Source of the DNA: Oscillospiraceae bacterium
Lineage (GTDB): Bacteria; Bacillota; Clostridia; Oscillospirales; Oscillospiraceae
Assembly (NCBI GenBank): GCA_020025175.1
Contig: JAHHSM010000001.1
Span: forward strand, 1-64,000
Direction of reading: 5' to 3'
Length of the DNA stretch: 64,000 bases
Shown here: positions 16,889-25,678 of the stretch, one piece after another
How positions within the stretch are numbered: the stretch's first letter is position 1
How the letters are laid out: the number at the start of each line of letters is the position of its first letter
Position numbers and translations under genes: made by a program
The notes under the pieces: generated by a model
Told to the model about the DNA's origin: nothing
Database searches by the model: none
The model's input: only the letters and a program-made list of their open reading frames with translations

Positions 16889-17272
16889 ATGATTGAACGT
16901 CTGCAAAATCAAGTGCGGCTTCAGCAACATGAGACATCCACCGTATCAGAGAAAAAGCAAACAAGCGGATTCAGTGATCTTTTACAACAAAAGCTGGATC
17001 ATGCGGATGTCCGGCCGCAGGAAGTGACATTTTCCAAGCATGCGCAATGTCGAGCAGAGGAACGTGGTATTGAAATCACTCAGAGTTTGATTGATCAGAT
17101 CAAAGGCGGAATGATCCGCGCACAGGAAAAGGGTGCAACCAATATTCTGGCGATGGATTCGGAAAAAGCGTTTATTATCAACGTTCCCAATGCAAAAGTG
17201 ATTACTGCCATTACGCAGAAGGAAATGGAAGAAAGTGTATTTACAAATATTGACGGTGCCGTGTTCCTGTAA
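16889..17272 (+). CDS. Flagellar operon protein, TIGR02530 type
   Basis: A 127-residue protein of the small family found between flgD and flgE in Firmicutes. It has a charged N-terminus and the conserved core FSKHAQCRAEERGIEITQSL (about 48-68), then FIINVPNAKVITAIT near 95. No function is established; its constant position suggests a role in hook assembly or export order. It is 17 bases after flgD, with TTGAGGTAATG before the start. Confidence 0.88.
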   Translation: MIERLQNQVRLQQHETSTVSEKKQTSGFSDLLQQKLDHADVRPQEVTFSKHAQCRAEERGIEITQSLIDQIKGGMIRAQEKGATNILAMDSEKAFIINVPNAKVITAITQKEMEESVFTNIDGAVFL

Positions 17273-17307
17273 ACACTACAGATAGCAGGACCGGTTGCGG
17301 AGGCTAT

Positions 17308-17334
17308 GGTCATTTATCCGATTGATAAATGACC
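17308..17334 (+). other. Stem-loop upstream of flgE
   Basis: A perfect 11-base-pair inverted repeat (17308-17318 with 17324-17334) around a 5-base loop, about 35 bases before the flgE start. No T-run follows, so it is probably an mRNA structure (processing or stability) rather than a terminator. Confidence 0.6.
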
Positions 17335-17369
17335 GGCGGCGCCAAAATCGAAAGGAGAACACAGTTAAA

Positions 17370-18557
17370 ATGACTGGAGCAATGTATGCTGCGATTGCGG
17401 GTCTGAGAACCCACATGAGCAAAATGAATGTTATCGGCAACAATATCGCCAACGTCAATACCGCTGGCTATAAAACCCAAAGAACCCTTTTCCAGGACGC
17501 CATGTACAGCATGTACTCCGGCGGTTCCAACGGTACGACGACCACCGGCGGCAGAAACCCTGCACAGATCGGCTACGGTTCCCAGATCAGCAGCATTGAT
17601 ATCAATATGACCACCGGCACCTTTACCCCCGGCAGACCCACCGACTGCATGGTTGTCGGCGATGGTTTCCTCATGGTGGGCGACAAGAATCTTGCCACCG
17701 TTATCGATCCCAACAACCCTGAAAGCCTGAAGAGTCTGAAGCTTACCCGCGTGGGCGATCTGGAGTTTAAAGCGGATGGTTACTTGTGTGATGGCAGAGG
17801 TAATCCGGTTTACGGTTTCCTCACCACCGGCGTGGATCAGAACGGCAAGCCCATTGTCAGTGATCAGCTGGTGCCCATCCGTCTGCCGAAGATGGAGGTG
17901 GCTTACTATCAGCCGGATGGCGCCCCTGGCACCCAGGCGGACTATGAGGCGGCTACCCCGGAGATCAAGAAAACGTGGACCGTCAAAACCGAGATTAGGT
18001 ATCCTGTGGATAAAGATGCGCAGAACAACAATGCTAATATTCCGCTGCATGATTATGAGAAAAGAGATCAGAACGGCGATCTGATCGCCCTGCCCAACGC
18101 AGAGCTGGACGGCATCAGCATCAATCCCAAGACCGGTGCCATCACCGGTACAGTCAAGGGCGCCGATCTGGAGATCACCATCGGTTTTGTGGCTGTTGGC
18201 AACGTGACCAACCCCAACGGCGTCACCCATGACGAAGGATACTACTACACCGCCGGTGAAGGCTGCGGCGATCTGACTGTTTCTCTGATCGGTGGCGTGG
18301 GTAAGGATCTGGGTATTGAACGCGTCAATGCCAGCCTGTACAGGCCCGGTGCAAACAATACGCCTCAGTCCGATAAGATGGTGATTGGCGATGCCGGTGA
18401 AACCAGAATCATGCCCGGCGGTCTGGAGGGCTCCAACGTGGAACTGGCTGCTGAAATTTCCGAGATGATCACAACACAGCGTGGTTATCAGGCAAATACC
18501 AGAATCATCACTGTGACAGATACCATGCTGGAAGAACTGGTGAACATGAAGCGTTGA
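17370..18557 (+). CDS. flgE: Flagellar hook protein FlgE
   Basis: A 395-residue hook subunit. The N-terminus carries the rod/hook signature (MTGAMYAAIAGLRTHMSKMN, then NNIANVNTAGYKTQRTLF), and the C-terminus has the matching helix (GSNVELAAEISEMITTQRGYQANTRII). The middle is a D1-like exposed region. ATG at 17370 follows AAAGGAG. Codon choice differs from its neighbours: it strongly prefers C-ending codons (ACC, GGC, AAC, CCC), as expected for a highly expressed structural protein. Stem-loops lie on both sides of the gene, unlike elsewhere in the cluster. Confidence 0.95.
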   Translation: MTGAMYAAIAGLRTHMSKMNVIGNNIANVNTAGYKTQRTLFQDAMYSMYSGGSNGTTTTGGRNPAQIGYGSQISSIDINMTTGTFTPGRPTDCMVVGDGFLMVGDKNLATVIDPNNPESLKSLKLTRVGDLEFKADGYLCDGRGNPVYGFLTTGVDQNGKPIVSDQLVPIRLPKMEVAYYQPDGAPGTQADYEAATPEIKKTWTVKTEIRYPVDKDAQNNNANIPLHDYEKRDQNGDLIALPNAELDGISINPKTGAITGTVKGADLEITIGFVAVGNVTNPNGVTHDEGYYYTAGEGCGDLTVSLIGGVGKDLGIERVNASLYRPGANNTPQSDKMVIGDAGETRIMPGGLEGSNVELAAEISEMITTQRGYQANTRIITVTDTMLEELVNMKR

Positions 18558-18591
18558 TTTATCAATAAAATATCAGCAATACATAAAAAAT

Positions 18592-18620
18592 GGGGGCATG
18601 GAGATGCGCTCTATGCCCCC
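18592..18620. other. Stem-loop between flgE and flbD
   Basis: GGGGGCAT (18592-18599) pairs with ATGCCCCC (18613-18620), with an inner GAG/CTC stem. On the plus strand AAAAAATTATTTTT follows; on the minus strand the stem is followed directly by a T-run. It is a better terminator for antisense transcripts than for the operon and may protect the 3' end of flgE mRNA. Confidence 0.6.
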
Positions 18621-18654
18621 AAAAAATTATTTTTATATAAAGGATGGTGCCGCT

Positions 18655-18870
18655 ATGATCCTTTTAACAAAAAGAAACAACGAACGATTTATTCTGAATC
18701 ATCGCCAAATTCAGTGCATTGAGATGATTCCGGAAACCAAGATCGTCATGGTCAATCATGACTATTTTTTAGTACGTGAAACAGTTGATGAAATTATTGA
18801 TAAAATCGCAGATTACAACGCTAAAGTCATGGATATTCACAGAGAGATATCCGTTGTGGACAAGCGTTGA
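18655..18870 (+). CDS. flbD: Flagellar protein FlbD
   Basis: A 71-residue protein of the FlbD/SwrD family. It has the typical opening MILLTKRNNERFILNHRQIQ and the core VNHDYFLVRETVDEIIDKI. In Bacillus the ortholog SwrD raises swarming power by affecting stator torque. It precedes motA and motB, the usual order. ATG at 18655 was chosen because AAAGGATGG lies upstream; an earlier in-frame ATG at 18598 falls within the preceding hairpin. Confidence 0.88.
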   Translation: MILLTKRNNERFILNHRQIQCIEMIPETKIVMVNHDYFLVRETVDEIIDKIADYNAKVMDIHREISVVDKR

Positions 18871-18919
18871 TGAGATACCTACGGGGAGAGAATGAACTCC
18901 GACAGGAGGATAGAGAAAG

Positions 18920-19774
18920 ATGAAACTGAATCTGAATTATATCATTGGTCTGGGTGGTGCACTGCTGGTATTTGTATTCGGTATGGTTACCAAGATCACG
19001 GAAAACGGTCTTGAGGTCAAACTGGAATCCGCGTTAAATTTTGTGGACCCTGCCAGTATCCTGATCGTTATTGGATGTACGGTGTTCGTTGTGATTGCCA
19101 GCTTCCCGGCTTCCATGCTGAAGGAAGTGCCGAAGCATTTTAAAATCATTCTGAGCACCAATCGCTTTGATCCGCTGTACTATATCGATCAGCTGGTGGA
19201 GCTAGCACAGGTTGCAAGAAAAGAAGGTCTGCTTTCGCTGGAAGAGCGCGCAGCACAGCAGGCAGATCCCTTTTTCAAGCAGGCAATTATGCTGATTGTG
19301 GATGCGTATGATGCGGATAAGATTCGAAATATTCTGGAAACAGATATTGAGAATACATCCAGTCGCCATGATATTGTTGCGGGTATGTACGATAAAGGAG
19401 CCGGTGTTGCACCTGCATTTGGTATGGTCGGTACGCTGGTCGGCTTGATCAATATGCTCAAGGGCATGGATCTGAGCGGCGACAGCCAGTCCAATCTGGG
19501 CGCTGATATGGGTACGGCATTGATTACCACATTGTATGGCGTCGTTCTGGCGCACCTGATCTTCAGCCCAATCGCTACATTGCTGCGCAGCAGAGATGAA
19601 GAGGAAGTTCTCTGCAAAATGATTATTGTCGAGGGTGTCATGTCCATTCAGGCAGGTGAAAACCCAAAGTTCCTGCGTGACCGCCTGATGACCTATATGG
19701 CGCAGAAGCAAAGAGATGCCGAAGGCGGTGCCAAGGAAGGCAAAAAGGGCAAAAAGAAAAAGGGTGAAAAGTAA
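18920..19774 (+). CDS. motA: Flagellar stator protein MotA
   Basis: A 284-residue stator subunit with four transmembrane helices (about 5-25, 38-58, 150-175 and 190-212) and a cytoplasmic loop that touches FliG. The conserved region FGMVGTLVGLINMLKGM (about 160-176) marks the MotA family. The C-terminus ends in a very Lys-rich tail (KEGKKGKKKKGEK). AGGAGG precedes the ATG. It is followed by motB after 30 bases. Confidence 0.95.
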   Translation: MKLNLNYIIGLGGALLVFVFGMVTKITENGLEVKLESALNFVDPASILIVIGCTVFVVIASFPASMLKEVPKHFKIILSTNRFDPLYYIDQLVELAQVARKEGLLSLEERAAQQADPFFKQAIMLIVDAYDADKIRNILETDIENTSSRHDIVAGMYDKGAGVAPAFGMVGTLVGLINMLKGMDLSGDSQSNLGADMGTALITTLYGVVLAHLIFSPIATLLRSRDEEEVLCKMIIVEGVMSIQAGENPKFLRDRLMTYMAQKQRDAEGGAKEGKKGKKKKGEK

Positions 19775-19804
19775 TTTCACTGCAGGGAAAGAAGGAGAGC
19801 AGAT

Positions 19805-20593
19805 TTGAAACGAAAAAAAAAGTCCTCCGGTGGCGGTGCCAACTGGATGGATACATATGGTGATATGGTTACGTTGCTGCTTTGCTTTTTTGTGCTGCTC
19901 TACTCCATGTCTACCATCAGCGAAGATAACTGGCGCGCCATTGTTATGAGCTTTAATCCAAGTGCGGCAATGGCGACTACGGAAACCTCTGGAAATAAAG
20001 GTCCGATGGCCGATCCGCTGGACCCGGACGGAAAGGGATTAGACAAAGGATTATCCCAATCGGATGTTGATGCAAAAATGCAGTCCCTTTATGAATCCCT
20101 AAAGGATTATGTCAGCCGCGAAGGTGCGGAAAGTACGATTTCCGTAACACAAGGTGACGGAAAAGTGTTTATCTCCTTTAATCAAGCTGTGTTTTTTGCT
20201 GGTAACAGTTCGGTTTTAAAAAAAGAGGCATATCCGATTTTGGATGATATGAGCAATATACTCAGCGGCGTGGCAGATGCAATTGATGAAGTGCGTGTTT
20301 TAGGCCACACGGCTCAGGGAACGCCGGAACGTCCCAATACTGTGAGAACGGACCGTAAATTATCCAGTGATCGCGCAACAAATGTTGTGATTTATTTACA
20401 GGAGCACACTGCTGTTTCGCCGGCGCGCCTGGTCAGCGAAGGTGTGGGACAATGGAGACCTGTTGCAAGCAATGCTACGCCGGAAGGACGTTTAAAGAAT
20501 CGGCGCGTTGAAATGATTATCAGCGGACGAAACTTAGCGGAGGAAATGCAGCAGGGAGTTGCGTCATATGAGGTTGCAGACCATGGAGAGTAA
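19805..20593 (+). CDS. motB: Flagellar stator protein MotB
   Basis: A 262-residue stator subunit. The single N-terminal helix carries the ion-carrying Asp20 (YGDMVTLLLCFFVLLYS). The C-terminal OmpA-like domain (about 125-245) would bind peptidoglycan (VRVLGHTAQG, then RATNVVIYL and NRRVEMIISG). It starts with TTG at 19805, with AAGGAGA 6 bases upstream. Whether the motor uses H+ or Na+ cannot be told. fliL, which usually comes next in Clostridia, is missing. Confidence 0.94.
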   Translation: MKRKKKSSGGGANWMDTYGDMVTLLLCFFVLLYSMSTISEDNWRAIVMSFNPSAAMATTETSGNKGPMADPLDPDGKGLDKGLSQSDVDAKMQSLYESLKDYVSREGAESTISVTQGDGKVFISFNQAVFFAGNSSVLKKEAYPILDDMSNILSGVADAIDEVRVLGHTAQGTPERPNTVRTDRKLSSDRATNVVIYLQEHTAVSPARLVSEGVGQWRPVASNATPEGRLKNRRVEMIISGRNLAEEMQQGVASYEVADHGE

Positions 20594-20645
20594 AAAGATC
20601 CGATATTTGTCAAATTCTATGCAGGAGGCAAGGTAGGGAAAAGAT

Positions 20646-21638
20646 ATGGCAGAAAAATTATCACAAAGCCAAATTGATGCGTTGCTAAATGCGGTCCGAA
20701 GCGGTGAAAAGGATTTGTCAGAGACGCCTGAGGAATCTCCGGAAACCAAGTACCGAAAGTATGATTTTACCAGTCCTCGGAAGTTTACTAAGGATCGTAT
20801 GAAAATGCTGCAAAGCATCTATGACAATTATGCACGAATTATTAATTCGCGTTTAAATGCCCGGTTGCGTACAAATTGTGAAATCACAGTAGAAAGTGTA
20901 GAAGAACAGCACTATTATGAATTCTCCAATGCATTGACAGAGGGTGATGTTCTTGCACTTGCAAACGTAACCATTGGGGAAGATCCGAATGATCATTCAG
21001 CGAAGATCTTCCTGTCGACCCCCACAGTGATGACAATGATGGATCGATTGATGGGCGGAGAAGGAGATGTGGACGATACCCTGCTTACAGATTATTCGTA
21101 TACAGATCTGGAACTGCGCCTCTATGAAGATATTGCCCAAGATCTGATCGACGTTATGGGCAACAGCTGGGATAACTATATTCCCATTCGTTTTGGGTAT
21201 ATGCGCACGGATGTAAATCCCACAATGAGCCAAACAGTGGGACTGGATGAAATCGTTGTGATTGTGGATATCAAAATAAAGTTCCCCAATATGGAGGGAC
21301 GTATGAGTATCTGCCTGCCGGAGGAAATGTTGACAGCGGTGTTCAGTATTATTACCAATGAGAATCCTGCTCGCAGGGTGAGCGGCGATCGAAAAGCGGA
21401 TGAAATTTTTGAAACCCTGCGTGACAGTGATCTGGAAGTGGTTGCCGAACTGGGCAATACAGAACTCATGCTCAGTGATATCTACCATCTTAATGTGGGA
21501 GATGTAATCGATATTGGAACATCCAAAGATTCGGACATCTTTTTGGATATTGGCGGATATCGTTGGTTTACGGGCCGTATGGGCGTATACAAGAAAAATT
21601 TGGCCGTCAAGATAGATTCGGTATATCAGGCGGAGTAA
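20646..21638 (+). CDS. fliM: Flagellar motor switch protein FliM
   Basis: A 330-residue C-ring protein. The N-terminal CheY-P binding helix is intact (LSQSQIDALLNAVRSG, residues 5-20). A CheC-like middle domain (about 45-235) and a C-terminal SpoA domain (about 255-325) follow. It is followed by fliY after 16 bases. Confidence 0.95.
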   Translation: MAEKLSQSQIDALLNAVRSGEKDLSETPEESPETKYRKYDFTSPRKFTKDRMKMLQSIYDNYARIINSRLNARLRTNCEITVESVEEQHYYEFSNALTEGDVLALANVTIGEDPNDHSAKIFLSTPTVMTMMDRLMGGEGDVDDTLLTDYSYTDLELRLYEDIAQDLIDVMGNSWDNYIPIRFGYMRTDVNPTMSQTVGLDEIVVIVDIKIKFPNMEGRMSICLPEEMLTAVFSIITNENPARRVSGDRKADEIFETLRDSDLEVVAELGNTELMLSDIYHLNVGDVIDIGTSKDSDIFLDIGGYRWFTGRMGVYKKNLAVKIDSVYQAE

Positions 21639-21654
21639 AGGAGCGCGAAATCGA

Positions 21655-23106
21655 ATGGAAAATGAATTGTTCGGCCTGATGGAGTTGGATGCCCTCGGTG
21701 AAATGATGAATATCAGTTTGGGATCTTCTGCCACGGCTGTCTCAAACATGTTGGAGCATCGAGTCGATATCACGACTCCAAAGGTTACGGTCGTTGACGT
21801 TGCTGATTTTGAGCTGGGGAATTTGGAACCGGCAATGGGTGTCAAAATCAGCTATGTGGAAGGCTTGGATGGCAGCAATATTATGTTGCTGCGCCGCAGT
21901 GATGTCAAAGTAATTGTTGACATTCTAATGGGGTATGAATCCCCGGAAGAGGAATTTCAACTGAATGAGCTGACGATCAGCGCGGTTTGTGAAGTTATGA
22001 ATCAGATGATGGGTTCTGCGGCAACAGCGTTGTCTGACTTCCTCGGATTCCCGGTTAATATTTCCACACCGGAACCCTTTGAGTTGGAGGATCTTGACAG
22101 TTTTAAAAAGAGCCACTTCCCTGAAGGGGCAGATACTGTTGTTGTTGTTCGATTTGCTTTAAAGATCGAAGGCGCAATGGAAAGTGAGTTCATGAATGTA
22201 ATGAGTGTTTCACTGGCAAAGGAACTGCTCCGTGGACTTGGTATCAGCAGCGAAGATGCGATTACACCGCTGCCTGCGCCGGTTGTCGAGGAAAGTGCGG
22301 CACCTGCACCTGCATCGGCAGGTGAGAAGAAGATGACGCAGGAAGAGATCGAGCGGATGATGAGCGGACTTGCTGGTGAACCTGCACCTGCACCCACACC
22401 CACACCTGCGCCGGCAGGTGAGAAGAAGATGACGCAGGAAGAGATCGAGCGGATGATGAGCGGACTTGCTGGTGAACCTGCACCTGCACCCACACCCACA
22501 CCTGCGCCGGCAGGTGAGAAGAAGATGACGCAGGAAGAGATCGAGCGGATGATGAGCGGACTTGCTGGCGAACCTGCACCTGCACCGTCATCTGCACCTA
22601 CGCAGCAAATGCCCCCGGTACAGCCGGGTGTGCCGGCACAACCGGTACCGATGCCGCCTTATGGGTATCCTCCGATGGAGGGCAATCCGTATGCATATAT
22701 GGGATATCCTCCAATGTATTATCCCGGTTATGGCTATCCGCCTCAGGCAGCCGGACAGGTAGAGCAAAAGGTGATTACGACAAAAGAGGTTCAGATGCCT
22801 GAAATGCAGCCGTCGGCATCCCTTGGCAAAGAGCAGAGCGAAAACCTTGATCTGATTATGGACGTGCCTCTGCAGGTAACGGTGGAAATTGGAAGAACAC
22901 GCAGGAAAGTTCAGGATATTCTGGAGTTTTCCAAGGGCTCTTTGGTGGTGCTGGATAAGCTGGCCGGCGATCAGGTGGATTTGTTCGTCAACGGTAAATG
23001 CGTTGCCAAGGGCGATGTGGTGGTTATCGATGATAACTTCGGTGTGAGAATCACAGAAATCGTTCAAAAAAGCGGTTTAGAAGAAATTGCATACCGTAAA
23101 AAATAA
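21655..23106 (+). CDS. fliY: Flagellar motor switch phosphatase FliY with triplicated linker motif
   Basis: A 483-residue switch protein. Residues about 1-200 are a CheC-like CheY-P phosphatase domain with two LGEMMNISLGSSATA / VCEVMNQMMGSAATA active-site helices, and about 395-483 is the FliN/SpoA domain. Unlike Bacillus FliY, there is no CheY-binding helix at the N-terminus. Instead the linker has three copies of MTQEEIERMMSGL (starting near residues 227, 259 and 291), each followed by a Pro/Ala/Thr tether, then a Pro/Tyr/Gly/Met-rich stretch. The motif resembles the FliM N-terminal CheY-P binding helix. The length is about 100 residues above the family norm. Confidence 0.93.
   Translation: MENELFGLMELDALGEMMNISLGSSATAVSNMLEHRVDITTPKVTVVDVADFELGNLEPAMGVKISYVEGLDGSNIMLLRRSDVKVIVDILMGYESPEEEFQLNELTISAVCEVMNQMMGSAATALSDFLGFPVNISTPEPFELEDLDSFKKSHFPEGADTVVVVRFALKIEGAMESEFMNVMSVSLAKELLRGLGISSEDAITPLPAPVVEESAAPAPASAGEKKMTQEEIERMMSGLAGEPAPAPTPTPAPAGEKKMTQEEIERMMSGLAGEPAPAPTPTPAPAGEKKMTQEEIERMMSGLAGEPAPAPSSAPTQQMPPVQPGVPAQPVPMPPYGYPPMEGNPYAYMGYPPMYYPGYGYPPQAAGQVEQKVITTKEVQMPEMQPSASLGKEQSENLDLIMDVPLQVTVEIGRTRRKVQDILEFSKGSLVVLDKLAGDQVDLFVNGKCVAKGDVVVIDDNFGVRITEIVQKSGLEEIAYRKK
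22321..22592 (+). repeat. 96-base tandem repeat in fliY, three copies
   Basis: Units start at 22321, 22417 and 22513, each coding for 32 residues. Copies 1 and 2 appear identical; copy 3 differs by one base and then diverges near its end. The near identity at the DNA level, including silent positions, implies recent duplication or ongoing recombination. Confidence 0.95.
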
Positions 23107-23163
23107 AACTTCAATCTACAAACCCAAACAAATAAATTATGAACAGAAGGATGGTATAGAAAA

Positions 23164-23532
23164 ATGGCAAAAAAAATTTTGTTAGTGGATGATGCAGCAT
23201 TTATGCGCAAGATGATCAGTGATACTTTGAGCAAGGCTGGTTACACAGAACTTTTTGAAGCAGTGGACGGTGCTGATGCTGTGGCAAAATTCGGCGAAAT
23301 TCAGCCGGATCTGGTCATTATGGATATCACGATGCCCAACAAAGATGGTCTGGAAGCATTGAAGGAAATTCGTGCAAAGGACAGCAATGCAAATGTGGTC
23401 ATGTGTTCTGCAATGGGTCAGGAAAGCATGGTTATGGACGCGGTTCGCTCTGGTGCAAAGGACTTTATCGTAAAGCCTTTTAAGGCAGATCGCGTTTTGA
23501 AAACTGTCAACAGCATTTTGGGCGCACCCTGA
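23164..23532 (+). CDS. cheY: Chemotaxis response regulator CheY
   Basis: A 122-residue single-domain receiver. The acidic pocket (Asp9-Asp10), acceptor Asp54 (LVIMDITMP), Ser/Thr switch (CSAMG) and Lys (VKPF) are all present. Phosphorylated CheY binds FliM/FliY to change motor direction. GAAGGATGG precedes the start. Its place after fliY is the standard order in Bacillus and Clostridia. Confidence 0.96.
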   Translation: MAKKILLVDDAAFMRKMISDTLSKAGYTELFEAVDGADAVAKFGEIQPDLVIMDITMPNKDGLEALKEIRAKDSNANVVMCSAMGQESMVMDAVRSGAKDFIVKPFKADRVLKTVNSILGAP

Positions 23533-23539
23533 TCAGAAG

Positions 23540-23917
23540 ATGCTTTCAGATAGTCCGTGGGTATCCCTGTTGGGGATGATCGTTGTTATGGCGGCAATCA
23601 TTGGGCTTGCATACTGGTTTACGCGCTATGTTGTGGGCGGAAACCAGATGCACTCCTTTGGCCTGCTGCAAAAAAATGATCAACTGCTGGTTCTGGCACA
23701 AACACCGATTGGAAAAGATCAGCGTCTGGCAGTGATCCGGGCAGGAACACGGTATTTCGTTGTCGGTATTACAGCGCAAAATATTTCAATGCTGGCAGAA
23801 CTTTCAGAAGATGAGGCTGCGCTCTGGCAGGAAAGCCGGAGCGGGAAAGAGCATGTGCAGACACCCGCCTTTCACCAAGCCTTTATGGATGCATTTCAGA
23901 AACGAAAGAAGAGGTGA
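23540..23917 (+). CDS. fliO: Flagellar biosynthesis protein FliO
   Basis: A 125-residue protein with one N-terminal transmembrane helix (about 7-28) and a cytosolic domain with the FliO core (LLVLAQTPIGKDQRLAVIRAG, then YFVVGITAQNIS). It helps assemble the FliP ring of the export gate. The start is 7 bases after cheY. Confidence 0.9.
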   Translation: MLSDSPWVSLLGMIVVMAAIIGLAYWFTRYVVGGNQMHSFGLLQKNDQLLVLAQTPIGKDQRLAVIRAGTRYFVVGITAQNISMLAELSEDEAALWQESRSGKEHVQTPAFHQAFMDAFQKRKKR

Positions 23918-23923
23918 AGAGTA

Positions 23924-24586
23924 GTGGCGCAAGGCCTGATCAATATCAACGGAGACAATGTGCAGACACTGGAAATTTTGTTTTTAACAACGCTGATTCC
24001 TCTGCTGCCGTCTTTGCTGGTGATGATGACATCCTTTACGCGATATATCATTTCTTTTTCGTTTTTGCGTATAGCACTTGGTACGCAGCAAACACCGCCG
24101 AATATTGTGCTGATCGGATTGGCGTTATTCCTCACATTGTTTACGATGGGACCAACGCTAACGCAAATTCAAGAGCAGGCATATGAGCCTTATGTGGCAG
24201 AGCAAATCAGTCAGGAGGAATTCGTCGAGCGGGCGCAGGTTCCGCTGAAGGACTTTATGCTCAACAATATGAAGCCGAGGACGCTGGAAATGTTCTGTGA
24301 TCTTGCGGGTGAGGATATGCCGGAAGAGGAGAATCTTCGCCAATTACCGCTTCGGATCATTGTGCCGTCTTTTATGACATGTGAGCTGCAGCGTGCTTTT
24401 GAGATCGGATTTTTGCTGTTCCTGCCGTTTATGCTGATTGACATTGTAGTTTCTTCTACATTGATGTCCATGGGTATGATTATGCTGCCGCCATCGATGA
24501 TTTCGATGCCGTTTAAGCTTTTGCTGTTTGTGACACTGAATGGATGGGAGCTTTTGTTTTCCAGCTTGGTGCAAGGCTTTCAGTAG
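23924..24586 (+). CDS. fliP: Flagellar export gate protein FliP
   Basis: A 220-residue membrane protein that forms the pentameric core of the export gate. It has four hydrophobic segments and the family signatures SFTRYIISFSFLRIALGTQQ and FLPFMLIDIVVSSTLMSMGM. There is no cleaved signal peptide, unlike longer proteobacterial FliP. It starts with GTG at 23924 after GAGGTGA. Confidence 0.96.
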   Translation: MAQGLININGDNVQTLEILFLTTLIPLLPSLLVMMTSFTRYIISFSFLRIALGTQQTPPNIVLIGLALFLTLFTMGPTLTQIQEQAYEPYVAEQISQEEFVERAQVPLKDFMLNNMKPRTLEMFCDLAGEDMPEEENLRQLPLRIIVPSFMTCELQRAFEIGFLLFLPFMLIDIVVSSTLMSMGMIMLPPSMISMPFKLLLFVTLNGWELLFSSLVQGFQ

Positions 24587-24607
24587 ACGATGGAGGAGAG
24601 ATAAAAC

Positions 24608-24868
24608 ATGGATGCAACCATCGTATCAGATGTGCTGCGAGACGCCTTGATTGTTGCAATCAAGCTGAGCGCGCCGATGCTGGTTCTCGGCATGGCGGTA
24701 GGTGTGCTTGTGGCAATTTTTCAGGCGGTGACGCAGATCCACGAACAGACATTGGGTTTTATTCTAAAGCTTGTTGTGGTGATTATTGTGCTGCTGATCA
24801 GCGGAGGCTGGATGTTGGCAACCTTGCAGGATTATACCAGAGAATTATTTTTGATAATTGCAGCCTAG
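24608..24868 (+). CDS. fliQ: Flagellar export gate protein FliQ
   Basis: An 86-residue protein with two transmembrane helices; the core is AVGVLVAIFQAVTQIHEQTL. Four copies wrap the FliP/FliR gate. GGAGGAGAG precedes the ATG; fliR follows after 18 bases. Confidence 0.95.
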   Translation: MDATIVSDVLRDALIVAIKLSAPMLVLGMAVGVLVAIFQAVTQIHEQTLGFILKLVVVIIVLLISGGWMLATLQDYTRELFLIIAA

Positions 24869-24886
24869 CGGCTGTATGGAGAAGAC

Positions 24887-25657
24887 ATGTTACAGTGGCA
24901 GGAACTGACATTATTTTTGTATATTATTGCACGGGTCAGCGGATTTATCTTATTTAATCCGTTGATCGGACGAAGCAATGTGCCGGCATATGTTCGTGCA
25001 GCGGTAATTTTGGTGCTGTCGGTTTTTATGCTGTCGATCACAGAGCAGACTGTCGAAATGCCTACAGGAGTTGTGGTGTTTGCGGTTCGTGTGTTGATGG
25101 AAATGCTGGTGGGTTTTATTCTGGGGCTTGTGGTACATTTTTTCCTGTATATCCCCCAGCTTGCCGGTGAGACCATCGATCTTCAGATGGGTTTTACCAT
25201 GAATCAGATCTATGATGCCGGGTCGCAGTCAAATTCATCCGTTACATCATTATTCCTGAAAACATTAATGATCCTGCTGTTTTTTGCTGCCAATGGACAC
25301 CATACATTATTCCGGATTTTGCTGACATCAGGCGTGGGGGTGCCCTTCGGGGCGGTATCGTTTGATATCCCGATTCTGGTAAATGCAATGCTGGAGTTAT
25401 TTGTGGAGTGCACGGTTTTGGGCGTAAAGCTCAGTTTGCCGATTCTTGCGGCAGAACTGCTGGGTCAGCTCGGTATGGGTATTTTGATGAAAGCGATTCC
25501 ACAGATCAATGTGTTTTCTATCAATATTGAATTAAAAGTTCTCATCGGGCTTGTCCTGTTGTTGCTTTTGATTGCTCCGTTTAGCGAGTTTTTACTTGAT
25601 GCGGAAATTATGATGCTGAACAGTATGGAAGGTGTCTTAAGGCTGGCCGGAGGATAA
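24887..25657 (+). CDS. fliR: Flagellar export gate protein FliR
   Basis: A 256-residue protein with about six transmembrane helices, one copy per export gate. Signatures include RVSGFILFNPLIGRSNVPAY near the N-terminus and a hydrophobic C-terminal half. It follows fliQ and precedes flhB, as expected. Confidence 0.95.
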   Translation: MLQWQELTLFLYIIARVSGFILFNPLIGRSNVPAYVRAAVILVLSVFMLSITEQTVEMPTGVVVFAVRVLMEMLVGFILGLVVHFFLYIPQLAGETIDLQMGFTMNQIYDAGSQSNSSVTSLFLKTLMILLFFAANGHHTLFRILLTSGVGVPFGAVSFDIPILVNAMLELFVECTVLGVKLSLPILAAELLGQLGMGILMKAIPQINVFSINIELKVLIGLVLLLLLIAPFSEFLLDAEIMMLNSMEGVLRLAGG

Positions 25658-25660
25658 AAA

Positions 25661-25678
25661 CCTTTTCTCTGCAAAAGG
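25661..25678 (+). other. Small hairpin covering the flhB ribosome site
   Basis: CCTTTT (25661-25666) can pair with AAAAGG (25673-25678), the beginning of the GGGGGG ribosome site of flhB. The stem is only 6 base pairs, so any control of translation would be mild. Confidence 0.35.

Noticed and set aside
22321..22592. Regular repeats that could be taken for a CRISPR array
   Set aside because: The 96-base units are contiguous, have no spacers and are in frame within fliY.
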